64,000 nucleotides of DNA from Mucilaginibacter conchicola (GTDB taxonomy: Bacteria; Bacteroidota; Bacteroidia; Sphingobacteriales; Sphingobacteriaceae): NCBI RefSeq assembly GCF_003432115.1, contig NZ_QWDC01000002.1, forward strand, positions 1,330,878 through 1,394,877. Reading direction: 5' to 3'. Position numbers and translations under genes: made by a program. A model generated the notes under the pieces. It saw only the letters and a list, made by a program, of their open reading frames with translations, had not been told where the DNA came from and ran no database searches. Numbering within the stretch: position 1 is the stretch's first letter; every line of letters starts with the position of its first letter. Of this stretch, positions 26,801-38,200 are shown piece after piece.

Positions 26801-27447
26801 ACCACGGCGATCCATCCCGTAAGCGTAACGTCATTGAGTAGTTCATACACATCACCGGGATTCGCCAGTAAAATACCTCCCGGTATGTAATCGCCGAACG
26901 GCGTGATAATGCGTATGCGGGTATCGGGTTCCGTTGCCACCAGCAGCATGAAATTTTTACCGAGCCGGTGCTGTGCATAGTTCATGCTGTAATATTTCTG
27001 GCCCAGTGCGTTTACGGGTAGCAGTAATGCGGCTGCAGAGCGCTGCGCGGCATAAATATGTGTATAAACCACAATGGCGGGCTGTCCGGCGTCAGTGGTG
27101 ATATGGATACCCCTACCCGGCAGTACCCGGTTACCTTCGGCGTCTTCTATATAAATGCCGGGCCTGGGTACCAGAATTTCCGTGACGCCGTTCGCAGCAA
27201 CGGTGAAATGCTGCGTAAAAGAACCTGCGGTTACCGTTCCGGAGGATGCCTGGTTACTGGTGATAAAAATACTGAATTTGGCAAGCGCTGCGGACCCGTC
27301 AGGGTTTACATCCGGCACGTGCGTAGGAAAGGCGGTCCAGAACTCATTACCTGCATTGCTGGTTACCTGGGCGGCAGCGCGGATGCCTGACAACAGGACG
27401 CAGCTGAGGATAATGAGCGGGACAATATAACGGAGGCTTCTGAACAA
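23899..27447 (-). CDS. Secreted PKD adhesin with IgGFc-binding-like N-terminus and type IX sorting domain
   Basis: 1182 residues. The start is TTG (no in-frame ATG after the upstream stop), followed by a signal peptide ending in RAAAQ. The N-terminal 400 residues (GNEFWTAFPTHV, IVVYTHIYAAQRSAAALLLP) resemble the IgGFc-binding domain of surface proteins. At least three PKD domains follow, each with WDFGD or IFGDG and a YTVRMV- or YTVKLI-like strand. The end is a gliding-motility-associated C-terminal domain (SFSPNGDGINDLLNI, RWGTEVFH, LPTGVYYYVI), the type IX secretion signal. Likely a cell-surface adhesin. It is divergent from the operon starting at 27701. Confidence 0.88.
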   Translation of the reverse strand: MFRSLRYIVPLIILSCVLLSGIRAAAQVTSNAGNEFWTAFPTHVPDVNPDGSAALAKFSIFITSNQASSGTVTAGSFTQHFTVAANGVTEILVPRPGIYIEDAEGNRVLPGRGIHITTDAGQPAIVVYTHIYAAQRSAAALLLPVNALGQKYYSMNYAQHRLGKNFMLLVATEPDTRIRIITPFGDYIPGGILLANPGDVYELLNDVTLTGWIAVVDDQTSACKHFAMFSGSSGLAAGVDCDFTGTVDPLFQQTLPPESWGYTYGFVPFSTASPNFANPVRTAGQRVTVIAKEDNTVLRIGGTIITTLNAGGVYTTYRPLKEAALIQASKPVEVAQFAFSQDCSMDPRMADEDRSYSDPDMVILNPAEYRIKDITLFSSNKEHIQEQYINVFMKSAATASFRINGQLPAQPFKPVGGAPEYAYLQLLVDSTQRTFHLQADDGFNAVAYGFGKWESYAYAAGTNLGSSQSLMAVRTTTGETIDSACVDDQYKFRLSLPFPASSITWQADPSETAETINTPVPVMTDLNGVPVYNYDLQKTPALGNAGTHHLKAIAAYPTTMGGCSNGSQTIEADFKVLALPVPDFSYAPDACTSGTNFTDRTPATDRISSWIWDFGDPASGAGNSSAVRNPVHQFSSAGTFQVRLTTTSAAGCTATKTRTVQITKAVYPGFEAPAVACPGKETVLSDTSRSTTFIIKSRVWIFGDGTRSLPLEETSVSHRYNGPGSYTVRMVLINTAGCTSDTVSRNIRVTAPAIAGFEASLTCTEDPFTVFTDKSTGEGLRYRWDFGDGQSLPQNNYSGEASPKHHYSRSGNYTVKLIVTGEAGCSDTVSHMVTVSSSRIRASFSPLQENGICEGQPLQVRDLSAVQDFGSVRRLVWVKDALNKPAEREVIDQPAEGRIYQFSYPVSGTTQQYRLRLIAYAGGICADSTEQTITVYAKPHATFAQLQPVCIDAAPFSLAGGAENSGEPGTGIYKGIGVSTAGLFDAATAGTGVHELFYIFTNMAGCADTARQTILVRSAPKAPGTTSYSISAGQSVRLNPGGTEPGITYSWTPLEGLSSGNVANPVASPGKTTVYNYHITDGYCDTYGSITVNVRLLIEINNSFSPNGDGINDLLNIKHMEDYPGADLRICTRWGTEVFHLRANSGAWDGTWKGKLLPTGVYYYVITVPGYPNQSGNITLLR

Positions 27448-27700
27448 GGTACCGGACTGATAAGGTTTGATGATAATTTTTCAAAAAGCAATTAATTGCA
27501 TTGCCTGAAAAAATAAAAATAGGACTTTGTACGCTATTTTGTTACAAAAGTTTCTAAGAACGTTATAAAAAAATATTTATTTTATTTTTTGCGAAAATCA
27601 TTTGCATGTAACAGCTCTTTTACATTATTTTACGTCAGTTATTCAGGCACTTGTCTTGCACGGGCCTGGATTTTTACTAAACCTTACACGACCGCCCTGC
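27448..27700. promoter_or_regulatory. Divergent AT-rich promoter region
   Basis: 253 bases between two oppositely oriented genes, strongly AT-rich from 27465 to 27600. Both the adhesin and the toxin operon must start here. I see near matches to the Bacteroidetes -7 box but no convincing full TAnnTTTG plus -33 pair, so exact promoters are not assigned. Confidence 0.4.
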
Positions 27701-30700
27701 ATGAAGATAGCTTTTTTTTGCTTATTGAGCGCAGCTGTATGCCTGCTGCAACCATTGCGGGGCAGGGCACAGCAAATACCGGCAAGCGCTGACTCCGCGC
27801 TTACCAGACAATATCTTCACCAGCTGATGTCCCTGCCGGGAATATCCGTTTCATTTTTAAAAACCGATACGTCGAAAAAACGGCTGCCCACTGTCCTGAT
27901 AAAAAATGCGGCTGACAGCCTGCGGGGATCGCTGAAAGCAGCCCTGAAAGCTCCTGTCCTTACGAATCCTTTAAAAGGCCTCAAAAACCTGCCGGCAGCT
28001 GCGGCTGTTCCTTCGGCGGGTGATCTTAAAAAGGAAATGGCAGCGAAACTGCCGGGTAATGCCGTTGTTTCCCGTCTGAACGCGACTTCGAAACGCCTCA
28101 GCGGAAGTGCGGCTTCCGCCATCGGCGGCATCCGGAAAAAAGCGGATATCTTGAAAAGGCAGCCGGTCATGTTTGACCTTGCGCTGGAGGATGCCGTCCG
28201 TTATAATCCGGTGTCCGCGCTGACCGGCCTCAGCAGCGGCGATAAATTCATCAACGTGGTCAGTGTACGCGGTACGGCAGCCGTCTTTGGCGTGCCTTTG
28301 AATATCGACCTTTCCACTCAGCCCCGTATCGGGGCCACCGGTCAGATGAACGGGAACGCTCTTTTCAAATTTGATCTTGATCCTGATGCCATGAAAAGCA
28401 TGCTGACGAGCGAGATCGATGAGTACCGGAAGATCGGTGCTTCATCGCTTGCCGGCATGAACATGACCGATTATGCCAGAAGCAGGCTCGGCGCGGAGCT
28501 GACCCGCGGGAAAGAAATGATGAACGGGAAGAAGCCGAATGCGCTGATCGCTGCTTATCTGGATAAGCCGGGCAAAATGGCGGAGCTGCTCTCATCTTCA
28601 AAGGAACAGATCCGAAATAAGATCATGGATGAAGCTACGCGGCAGGGAAAAGCAGTTACCGGTGCACCTTCACGCCTGCTTCCGGCCGCCGCGCTACCGG
28701 GGCTTCAGCTGCTGAATGCAAAGCAAAGCGAACTTTCCGCTATCGGCAATAATACAAAACTGACAGCATACCTTACCTCTCCGGATAACCGCTCGGCGCT
28801 TCGTCTGATGAATGAGGAACAGATCGCGGAAAAGATCCGCGGCCTGCAATATCCGGAAGATAAAGAGCAGTTACCGGAATACCATTATAACGCATTGACG
28901 GGGCAGTCTGCCTTTGATCTCGACGCTTTCCTTTCGGCGGTCAGCCGCAGCAGGCAGGCAGGCAGGGAGAGCGCGGTAAAGGATGCGGCAAAAGCGCTGA
29001 TGATCGCTGCAAAACAGGATAATGTCATCGATCCGCAGAGGATCCTTTCTCAGGAACGTGCCGGCACGGAAAAGCAGATCGCCGGTCTTGCGGGAATGAA
29101 CTACCTGCCGCTTGACCGTTCTTCCGCCGGGCCTGCAGCGCGCGTGGCGCTTTCTTATGCCGAACGTTTGCAGCTCGGGACACAGGCGGACAGTATAGCA
29201 GCCTCTATAGCAGGGCTGAAGCAGGAACTCAGTGCAAAAGGGATCGATGTCGATCGTTTGCTGACGGTACAGGCCCTGCTGGAGAAGGAGGGGGACGGGC
29301 AGGGGATGACCGAATACGCACGTTCGCTTTATACAAGAGGGCCTTCGGGTATGGCGCAGGGTCTGCTCTCTAAATTTTCCGCTCTTAAACTGGGTTCTTT
29401 CAGTAACCAGCCCTCTTCTCTCGTCAAAAGCCAGGATGTGCTGATGCAGGGCGGACATGTGACCCTGAATACCGGGAGGTATCCGCTGACCGCCGGTTAC
29501 GGTACCGTCACGGATCTGAATTCTGCCAAAGATGCCGGTTTCAATGCATCGGTATTCAATCAGCAAAGGAGGATAACCTATCTGGGAACAGAGATCAGGA
29601 ACCCGGTTTCAGGTGGTCTGAAATTTACGGTGATCGGTTCTGTCGGTGGAGGGTTAGAAAGCCGGAACTACGCGCTTCCGTCGATCTCCGGCAATAACGT
29701 CGCGATGACGGTTTCTAAAATGATGAAAATGGGAAAGGCCGGCGACCTGGATCTCGATGTCTCCCGCTCGACGACGCTTTTCAGTAATAAGTATCAGATC
29801 GGTACCGATCTTTTGCTGGACCGGAAGGCCGGCATGAACTATGATGCCGCTGCAGACCTTTTCAGCGCCATGTCTTTCGGGGCGGCCCATCATCTCGATC
29901 TGCCCGGGCAGGGGCTTTCCGAGGATGTCTATGTGAGTTATTCAGGTACGGGCTACCAGAATCCGGGTACCAGCGGGCCGGGTGGTGCGAGGACGAAATT
30001 CGGCGGCAATTTCCGGAAAGCTTTTATGGACAGAAAGCTGCAGGTGACCCTGCGTTCCGATTTCAATAACCAGCCTATCAGTTTTACCTCTGATGACAGG
30101 TGGAAGACCAGGCAGTTCCAGTTCGACGGCCGTTACCAGATGAGCCGCAAACTGAACTTTACCGCAAAATATACCATGAACAACACAGACAAGCGGATCG
30201 ACGGCGTGTCGGACCGCGTGTACGGCTTTAATAAGTTACAGTTTGGCGCAAATGCCAATTATAAAATAGGCAAATACCTGTCCGTGAGCCGTCTGTTACT
30301 TTCAGGACAAAGCCTGAACAGCGGCGGGGCAGCGGTTACACCGGGCACAAAAATGTTTATGATGAATTATATGCAGAGCGTTGTGCTCGACCAGAATGTG
30401 CTGACGGCAAACGTGTTTTATAATAAGGAACTGGCGACGGCCAGCCTGATCGGGGATATGCTGAATGCAGATGCATCTTTACAATACAAACTGAGCAAGC
30501 GGCTGGGGCTTTCGTCCGGGCTGACCTATCTCAGTAATTCAAATACGGCAAGGCAGGCGGGGATCCGGCAGAACCTGACCTACAGGGCGAATGAGCGATT
30601 TAATATCTCAGCATTTGTTGACGCGCGAAAGAACCTGATCAGGCCGCTGTATCCTGATCTGTACGCTGCATGTCGTGCCGAACTAAGTTTACAATACCGT

Positions 30701-30712
30701 ATCAATTACTGA
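27701..30712 (+). CDS. Exported outer-membrane beta-barrel-like protein of the RHS operon
   Basis: 1003 residues from the ATG at 27701; the frame opens at 27602 but the first 33 codons are not signal-like, while this ATG gives a clean signal peptide (KIAFFCLLSAAVCLL, cleavage near RAQQ). Residues up to about 560 are helical and Ala/Leu/Lys-rich (an extended periplasmic part). The last 430 residues alternate aromatic and polar strands with Gly turns (e.g. GGLKFTVIGSVGGGLESRNY, KLNFTAKYTMNNTDKR) and end in a strand, LSLQYRINY, with a terminal aromatic, as in outer-membrane barrels. It overlaps the next gene by one base (TGATG). I infer an outer-membrane pore or assembly protein. Confidence 0.7.
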   Translation: MKIAFFCLLSAAVCLLQPLRGRAQQIPASADSALTRQYLHQLMSLPGISVSFLKTDTSKKRLPTVLIKNAADSLRGSLKAALKAPVLTNPLKGLKNLPAAAAVPSAGDLKKEMAAKLPGNAVVSRLNATSKRLSGSAASAIGGIRKKADILKRQPVMFDLALEDAVRYNPVSALTGLSSGDKFINVVSVRGTAAVFGVPLNIDLSTQPRIGATGQMNGNALFKFDLDPDAMKSMLTSEIDEYRKIGASSLAGMNMTDYARSRLGAELTRGKEMMNGKKPNALIAAYLDKPGKMAELLSSSKEQIRNKIMDEATRQGKAVTGAPSRLLPAAALPGLQLLNAKQSELSAIGNNTKLTAYLTSPDNRSALRLMNEEQIAEKIRGLQYPEDKEQLPEYHYNALTGQSAFDLDAFLSAVSRSRQAGRESAVKDAAKALMIAAKQDNVIDPQRILSQERAGTEKQIAGLAGMNYLPLDRSSAGPAARVALSYAERLQLGTQADSIAASIAGLKQELSAKGIDVDRLLTVQALLEKEGDGQGMTEYARSLYTRGPSGMAQGLLSKFSALKLGSFSNQPSSLVKSQDVLMQGGHVTLNTGRYPLTAGYGTVTDLNSAKDAGFNASVFNQQRRITYLGTEIRNPVSGGLKFTVIGSVGGGLESRNYALPSISGNNVAMTVSKMMKMGKAGDLDLDVSRSTTLFSNKYQIGTDLLLDRKAGMNYDAAADLFSAMSFGAAHHLDLPGQGLSEDVYVSYSGTGYQNPGTSGPGGARTKFGGNFRKAFMDRKLQVTLRSDFNNQPISFTSDDRWKTRQFQFDGRYQMSRKLNFTAKYTMNNTDKRIDGVSDRVYGFNKLQFGANANYKIGKYLSVSRLLLSGQSLNSGGAAVTPGTKMFMMNYMQSVVLDQNVLTANVFYNKELATASLIGDMLNADASLQYKLSKRLGLSSGLTYLSNSNTARQAGIRQNLTYRANERFNISAFVDARKNLIRPLYPDLYAACRAELSLQYRINY

Positions 30713-31803
30713 TGATGAGAGCATTCTTTACTTTTTTGTCGCTGTGTTTTTGTCTGTCTGTATCCGCTCAGGTAACGGTCAATTTTATTCCGGAACTGAA
30801 TGGGCGGAACGTACAGGGCCTGCTCGGTTTCCAGCTGATCAATCCGAACGGTCCGGTGCGGGTGAGGGCGACGATCATCGTTTCCGAACGGGTCGCGGGT
30901 ACAGTGATCCGTATCCGGACACCGGAATTTACGGCTGCTCCCGGAAACAATACGATACCTGAGGCAGCGGTCACGGGTGCTTCGGTGGAGTTCTCAGCGG
31001 ATAAGACCGGCAACATGATCGCCCGTACCCGCATGCTGCCGCAGGGCGATTACGATTATTGTTATAATATCCGTTCAGTGAACAGCGATATGCCCGCAGA
31101 GGACCAGTGCTTTGCCTACACGCTTGAACCCTTTGCGGATATGAACCTGATAGAGCCCTATAACAGGGATACGATTTGTGATAAAAGACCCGTGATGACC
31201 TGGCAGCCACTGCTGCCTGCCGTACCGGGTGCAAGTTACCAGCTAGTGCTGAGCGAGGTCAAAAAAGGGCAGAGCCCGACCGAGGCGCTGAACTATAACC
31301 TGCCGGTACTGAACCAGCGGGACCTGTTCGCACCGGTCCTGCCTTACCCTGCCATTGCGCCGGAACTCGTTACGGGGAAAAAATACGCCTGGCAGGTAAC
31401 GGCTTATAAAGAGCAGACCATCCTGTCGCGTTCAGAGGTGTGGTCTTTTGTGATGAACTGCCGTGATTCCGTGAAGAAAGCACCTGATTCAGGGGAGAGC
31501 TACCGCGATGTAGAGGATTTGGCGCGGGGTAATCTGTATGTGGCGAGAGGGGTTTTGCGCTTCGGGATCGGTAACCCCTACGGTGAACAGCCGATGAAGT
31601 TCCGTGTACATCCGGCTGATGATCCTTCCGGAAATATAAAGGGAATGGGGGAACATCAGCTGAAGAACGGTTACAACTATGTGATCATCGATCTGGCGGA
31701 GAACGGCCGTTTCCGCGACGGGAAATATTATATCATGGAGATCACCCTGCCGAACGGGGTGATCAGAACTTTAAGATTCAGGTATGAAGAGGTCAAAAAT
31801 TAA
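30712..31803 (+). CDS. Exported Ig/fibronectin-like protein of the RHS operon
   Basis: About 363 residues from ATG 30712 (a second ATG follows at 30715); the longer frame from 30670 lies in the previous gene. Signal peptide: AFFTFLSLCFCLSVSAQ. The mature protein is beta-rich with short Ig-like units, e.g. RVRATIIVSERVAGTVIRIR, MTWQPLLPAVPGASYQLVLS and KKYAWQVTAYKEQTILSRSE, the latter two being typical of fibronectin-III folds. No sorting domain is visible, so it may stay in the periplasm or bind the outer membrane via partners. It overlaps the lipoprotein gene by 20 bases. Confidence 0.65.
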   Translation: MMRAFFTFLSLCFCLSVSAQVTVNFIPELNGRNVQGLLGFQLINPNGPVRVRATIIVSERVAGTVIRIRTPEFTAAPGNNTIPEAAVTGASVEFSADKTGNMIARTRMLPQGDYDYCYNIRSVNSDMPAEDQCFAYTLEPFADMNLIEPYNRDTICDKRPVMTWQPLLPAVPGASYQLVLSEVKKGQSPTEALNYNLPVLNQRDLFAPVLPYPAIAPELVTGKKYAWQVTAYKEQTILSRSEVWSFVMNCRDSVKKAPDSGESYRDVEDLARGNLYVARGVLRFGIGNPYGEQPMKFRVHPADDPSGNIKGMGEHQLKNGYNYVIIDLAENGRFRDGKYYIMEITLPNGVIRTLRFRYEEVKN

Positions 31804-32215
31804 ATTATTGACGATGCTGTTATTTTCTCTGACGGCCTGTGGCCGTTCTGACCACGATTTCAGGGAGCAGCAGGACGCGAATATGCGGGTACAGGTGACA
31901 CGGATGAAAAGTGACCCGGCAGACACCGCCATAGTTGCCTACCGGCTGAGGCTGGTGCCTTCGGCAACCTTCCGGACGATCCATCCTGACCTGGGTGCGG
32001 ATCATTTCTGGTACCGGATGGACAGCTGCTTTTACCTGAATGAGAAAGGAAGGCCGCGCTACCCTTTGCTTGTGCAGCCGGTGGCCAACGGGGCGAAAGA
32101 TAATTTTGAATATATACTTCAGTTCGGGCGTGAGATGCAGACAGACTCTGCGGAGCTTGTTTACAGTGACAGGGCGGCCGGAACAGCAACATACAAGTTT
32201 AAACTAGCTTATTGA
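31784..32215 (+). CDS. Small lipoprotein of the RHS operon
   Basis: 143 residues. The N-terminus KLLTMLLFSLTACG is a signal peptide with a standard lipobox (LTAC), so the mature protein begins at the Cys and is lipid-anchored, probably in the outer membrane. The rest is beta-like: IVAYRLRLVPSATF, DHFWYRMDSCFYLNEKG, FEYILQFGREM. I do not recognise the domain. Placed between the Ig-like protein and the giant YD protein, seven bases before the latter. Confidence 0.7.
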   Translation: MKRSKIKLLTMLLFSLTACGRSDHDFREQQDANMRVQVTRMKSDPADTAIVAYRLRLVPSATFRTIHPDLGADHFWYRMDSCFYLNEKGRPRYPLLVQPVANGAKDNFEYILQFGREMQTDSAELVYSDRAAGTATYKFKLAY

Positions 32216-32222
32216 TAACCAG

Positions 32223-35200
32223 ATGACCTTACTTTACAAAAGGCAGAGAACGATCGCACTATTTTTACTGGGCCTGGTGACCACCGAGCTGTTTTTGCCG
32301 CAGGCCGCACTGGCACTGACCTCGGGTCCGGCGCAGCCGGAAATGCAGGGTTTCCAGCCGGCAGGTGTCAGCGATATGGTCGATCTTTCGACAGGTGATT
32401 TTAAATATAACATCCCGCTACTTGATATCGACGGTTATCCGGTGAACCTGAATTATCAGTCGGGCACGGGTATGGATGACGAGGCCACCTGGGTAGGGCT
32501 TGGCTGGAACCTTAACGTCGGCAGTATCAACCGCCAGTTACGCGGGCTGCCCGATGACATGAAGGGAGATGAAGCGGAAACGGCACATTATACCAAACCC
32601 CATATTACCATCGGGGGGCGTTTGCGCGCGAAGGCAGAGATCGGCGGCAAAGAGTCCTTCGTAAAAGGTGAAGGGACATTTACGCTCGGTATCTTCAACG
32701 ATAACTATACCGGTATAGGTGCTGAGATCGGTATAAATCCAGGTATCTCGCTGGGTAAACAAAGTGACGGTGCCCTGACCGCAGGTCTGGGCGTGGGGCT
32801 GATGTCGAGTACCGCATCCGGTGTGGACGTTTCTCCTTATATGAACTTCAGCATCAAGAACAAAGTGGATGATGCGATGAGCACCACGATGGGGCTTAGT
32901 GCATCCCTGGGTTACAACACGCGTGGTGGCATGAAAAATTTCACGCTGGGTACTTCCTACGGCTATTCTGTTACCAAGGATACGAAGAATACCGACCCGA
33001 ATAAGAATAATTCCATATCTGATATGATGGATGTTGCCGGTTCCAGTATTTCTTATAACACGGAGCCGGTCCAGCCGGCGATACAGGTACCCTATAAGAC
33101 CGATTATCTTGCGGTCAGCGTTGACCTGGGCGGGGCAATAGGTATCGGTTACCTCGGCGGGGGCGGGATGGGTTATCGTACGATCAGCCAGCCAGCGGCA
33201 CCAAGCATCAAAAATCCGGCCTATGGTTTCCTTTATGCGGAAGCCGGTAAAAATATACCCAATGCGCTAATGGACTTTACCCGCGAGAAAGATGTGCCGG
33301 TGACACCGGAACTGCCCAAGCTGGCGTTGCCGGTGGCGTTGCCTGATCTTTTTTCCTTCACCAGTCAGACGGGCAGCGGCCAGTTCCGGCTTTTCCGCGG
33401 CGGGTCGGGCGTGTTCTTTGACCCCGCTAACGAGAACACGGTCAGCTCAAAGAATTTTGGTTTTGAGGCAGGTTTCGGCTCTTATTTTCACGGCGGTGCC
33501 TCTCTTTATGACCAGAAATCAAAGACGCGTTCCCGGAAGTGGACCCGTCAGAACAATTATCTGGCCGCCGGCGATTTTCAGTCGCCTTCTGATGCCAGCC
33601 CGCGCAGCCAGCATGTTTTCTTTAAAGAGATCGGTCAGCGGACGGCAGAGAGCCCTTCTCTGGCAAATCCGGTGAAAAGTTCCACGCCGGTGGCGGTAAA
33701 GATCGAAAGTGCGACCGCCAATAAGGCATTTGTGGAGGATGCATCGCTTTCGAAACTGGAAAAAACAGAAAGAGAGCCGCAGCGGACCAATATCAGTTAT
33801 CTGACCGCAGCGGAATGTGCAACATCAGGTCTGGACAAAAAAATAAAATATTACGATTTCCTGCAGGCCGGCTCGGATATGGGGAAAACAGAACATGTGA
33901 TAAACAGGGTTGGCGATTACCGGAAAGGGCATCATTTTTCTGAGATGACGATCACCGATCCCGGCGGCGGAAGGATGGTCTACGGCATTCCGGTATACAA
34001 TACCAAACAGGCGGAATATACCTTTGCGATAGGAGCGGCAACAGACGGAGCATATACCCTTCTCTCGGGATCTCGTGATCAGGTCTCTCTCGCAGCCGGA
34101 CTCACAGAGGCGCAGTTAGGAAAAAATAAGGGTATCGATAATTATTACCATAAAAGTACAACGCCGGCTTATGCGACCAGTTACCTGTTATCCGGAATAT
34201 TGTCTCCCGATTATATGGATATATCAGGCGATGGGATCACCGATGATGATCAGGGAACAGCTATCAAATTCAATTACTCTTATATCCCGAAATTCTGCTG
34301 GCGTACCCCTTATAAAAATGCGACGCTGAACAAAGGGCTGATGGCCGATGCGGATGACGACAAGGCCAGTATTATTTACGGAGAAAAAGAGCTTTATTAT
34401 GTGCATTCGATCGAGTCGAAAACAAAAATCGCCTATTTCATTACGGCGGACAGGGATGACGCTTTGGGCGCACTTGACCTGCTCAGCGGTAACAAGGGTA
34501 CGGTAAAGCAGAAAAAGCTGGTAGAGATCAGGCTTTATGCCAAATCAGACCAGAGCCGGCCGATCAAGGTGGTGAAGTTCGATTATGATTATTCGCTTTG
34601 CCCCGGGGTCCCGAATACTGTGGGGGTCTCGCCTAATAACGGTAAACTGACCCTCAAAAAGGTATGGTTCGAATACCGCGGGGTGACCAAAGGCCAGTTG
34701 TTCCCTTATAAGTTCAGTTATCGTACTAGTGTGACCAAATATACCGGTGCCGCAGTGACCGGTGCGGGTTATGCCACACAAAGTACCGACCGCTGGGGCA
34801 TTTACCGCCAGAACCTGGATAATCCGTTTTTCAATGCTTTGGGTAATGATGAGTTCCCGTACTCGGTTCAGAATCTGAGCGGCACCAATGCCGATGTGGT
34901 CCCGAGGGCGGGAGAGGCTGCTTCGCTCTGGCATCTGAGTCATATCGACCTGCCTACGGGAGGGGGCATCGATGTGGGCTACGAGGCCGATGATTATGCC
35001 TACGTGCAGGACAGGAAGGCTATGGTGATGACGCCGGTTGGTTCACTTATCGCAGAGAATGGCAACGCGGTCGCGGATGCCAGCCTGCATCTGGCAAAGG
35101 GTATACAGATCAGCCTGCCATGGGACCAGGGAGCAATGACTGAAGGAACAGAGTGGTTCAAAAAGAATTACCTCAACGGGTCGCCTTATATATATACCAA

Positions 35201-38200
35201 GTTTCTGGTTACGCTCGCTACAGGGCTGAGCAATGCAAAAAGCCGTACAGATGATTATGTAAGCTGTTTTGCTGAAGTGCAGAAAGTCAGTATTACCACT
35301 GCACATAAGGCGAATATCATTTTTAAGGACCGTACAGAATCAGGGATCACTATAAATCCGGTCATTCTTGCTGCATGGCAAAAGATCAAGGAAGAATACC
35401 CGCGCTATGCTTACCCGGGCTTTGACAGGAGAGTGGGGGGCGACGCGGCGAACCAGGATGGAAATGGTATTATCGCTGCAATAAAAACGGCCATATCCAA
35501 TCTTTCAGAACTCAATAAAAATTTCTATCAAAGGGCTAATACAGCCAGTCCCAAACCTTTTGCCTCAACCTTCATCAAGGCCAAAAGTTTCGTTCGCATC
35601 GTTAAAGCAGACGGTCATAAGCTGGGTGGCGGCGTAAGGGTCAAAAAGATATCCATAAGTGACGGCTGGGCAGGCGGGCGAACTTACGGGCAGGCTTATG
35701 ATTATACCGTAACAGAGGACGGGCAGCTGATCAGCAGCGGTGTGGCCAGTTACGAACCGGCTGTCGGTAATGACGAGAACCCGCTGCGCCAGCCCTTGTT
35801 CTACATGCAGCGCAATAAAGGCGCGATCAGCAATTTGCTGGATATTGAGGAGCCTTTCGGAGAATCTTTTTTCCCGTCGCCGTCTGTGGTATACAGCAGG
35901 GTGAGCGTTTCTGATCTGGATGCCGCAGGTAATGCTTTTCCGGCCGGTCCGACGGGTTATACCCTGAATGAATTTTATACAGCCAGGGACTTTCCGGTGC
36001 AGGTCCGTTCCACGGAATTACAGTCTATTCAGGATAAACCATCCAACAGTTACGGCATCGTTTACACGACCAGTGTACAGCAGATGACCATGTCACAAGG
36101 ATACAGCATTGAGCTGAATGATATGCACGGTAAGCCAAAGGCTGTACGGACGTATAATCAGGCAGGGGCTGAGATCGCCTCTACGGTCACTTACTATAAT
36201 ACTTTGCCGCTGAACGGTTCTTCCATGAGGCTGCGTAATCAGGTGAGTGTGGCTGACCCGGAAACGGGTATCGTTAAACAAAATCAGGTGGTGGGAAGAG
36301 ATATCGACTTTTTTACGGATTTCAGGGAGCAGGAAAATATCAACGATGGTCAGAGCATCAATATCGGTGTGGACATCATTCCGGCATTCGGATTTCCTAT
36401 TCCTATTCCTCACTGGCCAAAGGGCAACAACTCAGAGTATAAGCTGTTCCGTTCTGCCTGTGCGGTAAAGGTCAGCCAGTATTACGGTGTGGTGGACAGT
36501 GTGGTAGTAAAAAATAACGGATCAAGTATCCGCACGGCGAATCTGGTATATGATGCCAAAACAGGGCAGCCGCTGGTTACCGCAACACGAAACGAATTCA
36601 AAAAGGACATATATTCGGTAAAGATACCTGCGTACTGGGGATATCCGGGCATGGGGCCGGGCTCCCGCGGTAACGGGATGGTGCTTGCCGGTTTGACGAC
36701 CTCGGCTTCGGGGCAGCTGAGTTCAAATATGGATCCGTACCTCGCTTACGGTGACCAGTTCATTGACCTGCAGAGCGGCAAAAGCTACTGGGTCGTGCCG
36801 CGCAGGCAGACCACGCAGTATACGGACTTCGACATCAGGACGATCGTGGACCGCTATGGTAACCCCATGCTCTCATGGAGTTGTAATCATATAAAGGTTA
36901 TCCGCAGCTCTCATAACCAGCTGGATGCAACGATGAATGAACTGGTCATGCTCAGAAACCCGGTCATCCCGGCTGACGGCGGATACCGGCTGGCGCTTGA
37001 TCAGGGCGATATGACGGATATGCGGGTGATCAATGCATCGGCAAAAACCTATGATGAGAACTGGAATTCCGAACCGCCGGTCATTCAGCCGGGGCCTTCG
37101 GATGATCCGTATGATTTCAATATATATGTGGGCGGGCATAACACCACAACGCCAAATATTTATCTGAACAGCCAGTTATTGACACCAGGCGGTTCTAACG
37201 ATCAGGGCAGGGTGAGTTTTTGGGCGCAGAGAGAAACTTATTCACTGATAGGGGATAAGTCAGGTGGTCCGGGCGCTTTATATTCCCAGGGAGGTAACGG
37301 GAACATGGGCATCTATACCAGATTTTACGCGCCAAGGGCAGGGTCTTATTATGTCGGATATGGCGCTTCGGCAACACTTGCCTTCTCTTTCAGCAGTATG
37401 TGCCCCGGAACCAACGGTTATTGGTTTGCCCAGAATGTACATGACAGCCCGAGGGCATGGCATATAACCTCTGTAACACTTCCAAAAGGATGGGTGACGG
37501 TCAGAATGGAAATAACCGGGTATGGTTCAGGAAATCCGAACGGCGCCGGCGTGGAGGTTTATGATAACACAAATACTGAAATAGAAGCTGCCAGTCCGCC
37601 GCTGAAGGTGCTGTTTTCCACAAACAATCTTACCGAGCTGAACAACAGCGCCATTGTATATACCCTTCAGAATGGTTCTACTTACTGGAAATACAGGTAT
37701 TCAGACCTTTTGAGAACGCCATTGTCTCCATGCCAGCTACCGCCAGTGGGGATCAATCCGTATGTATATGGTTTTAAGGGTAACTGGAGGCCCTACAAAA
37801 CAAAGGTTTTTCAAAAGAACCGTGTTTATACCAACGCCGTTCCGGGATCGGCCAACGCCCTCAATATAAAAGAGGCGGGTTATCTGTCAGGGTTTTATAA
37901 TTATTATGCGAGGCCGGCGGATGGTACCGGTGTGTGGGGTCAGAACAACAGCCCCGAAATGTCAAACTGGGTGACCGCCAATACGGTAACACTCTATGAT
38001 AAGTTCGGGCAGGAGTTGCAGAATAAGGATGCCCTGGGCCGAAACAGTGCCGCTGAATTTGACTTTAACGGTGAAATGCCGGCTGCCGTAGCCTGCAATG
38101 CGCGGTATCGCGAGATATATAGCAATAGTCTGGAAGACAGCTGGTTCCGGCCGGGTACCCCGCGATATATAGTAGCGCCGGAAAAAACGGAATTTGTGTA

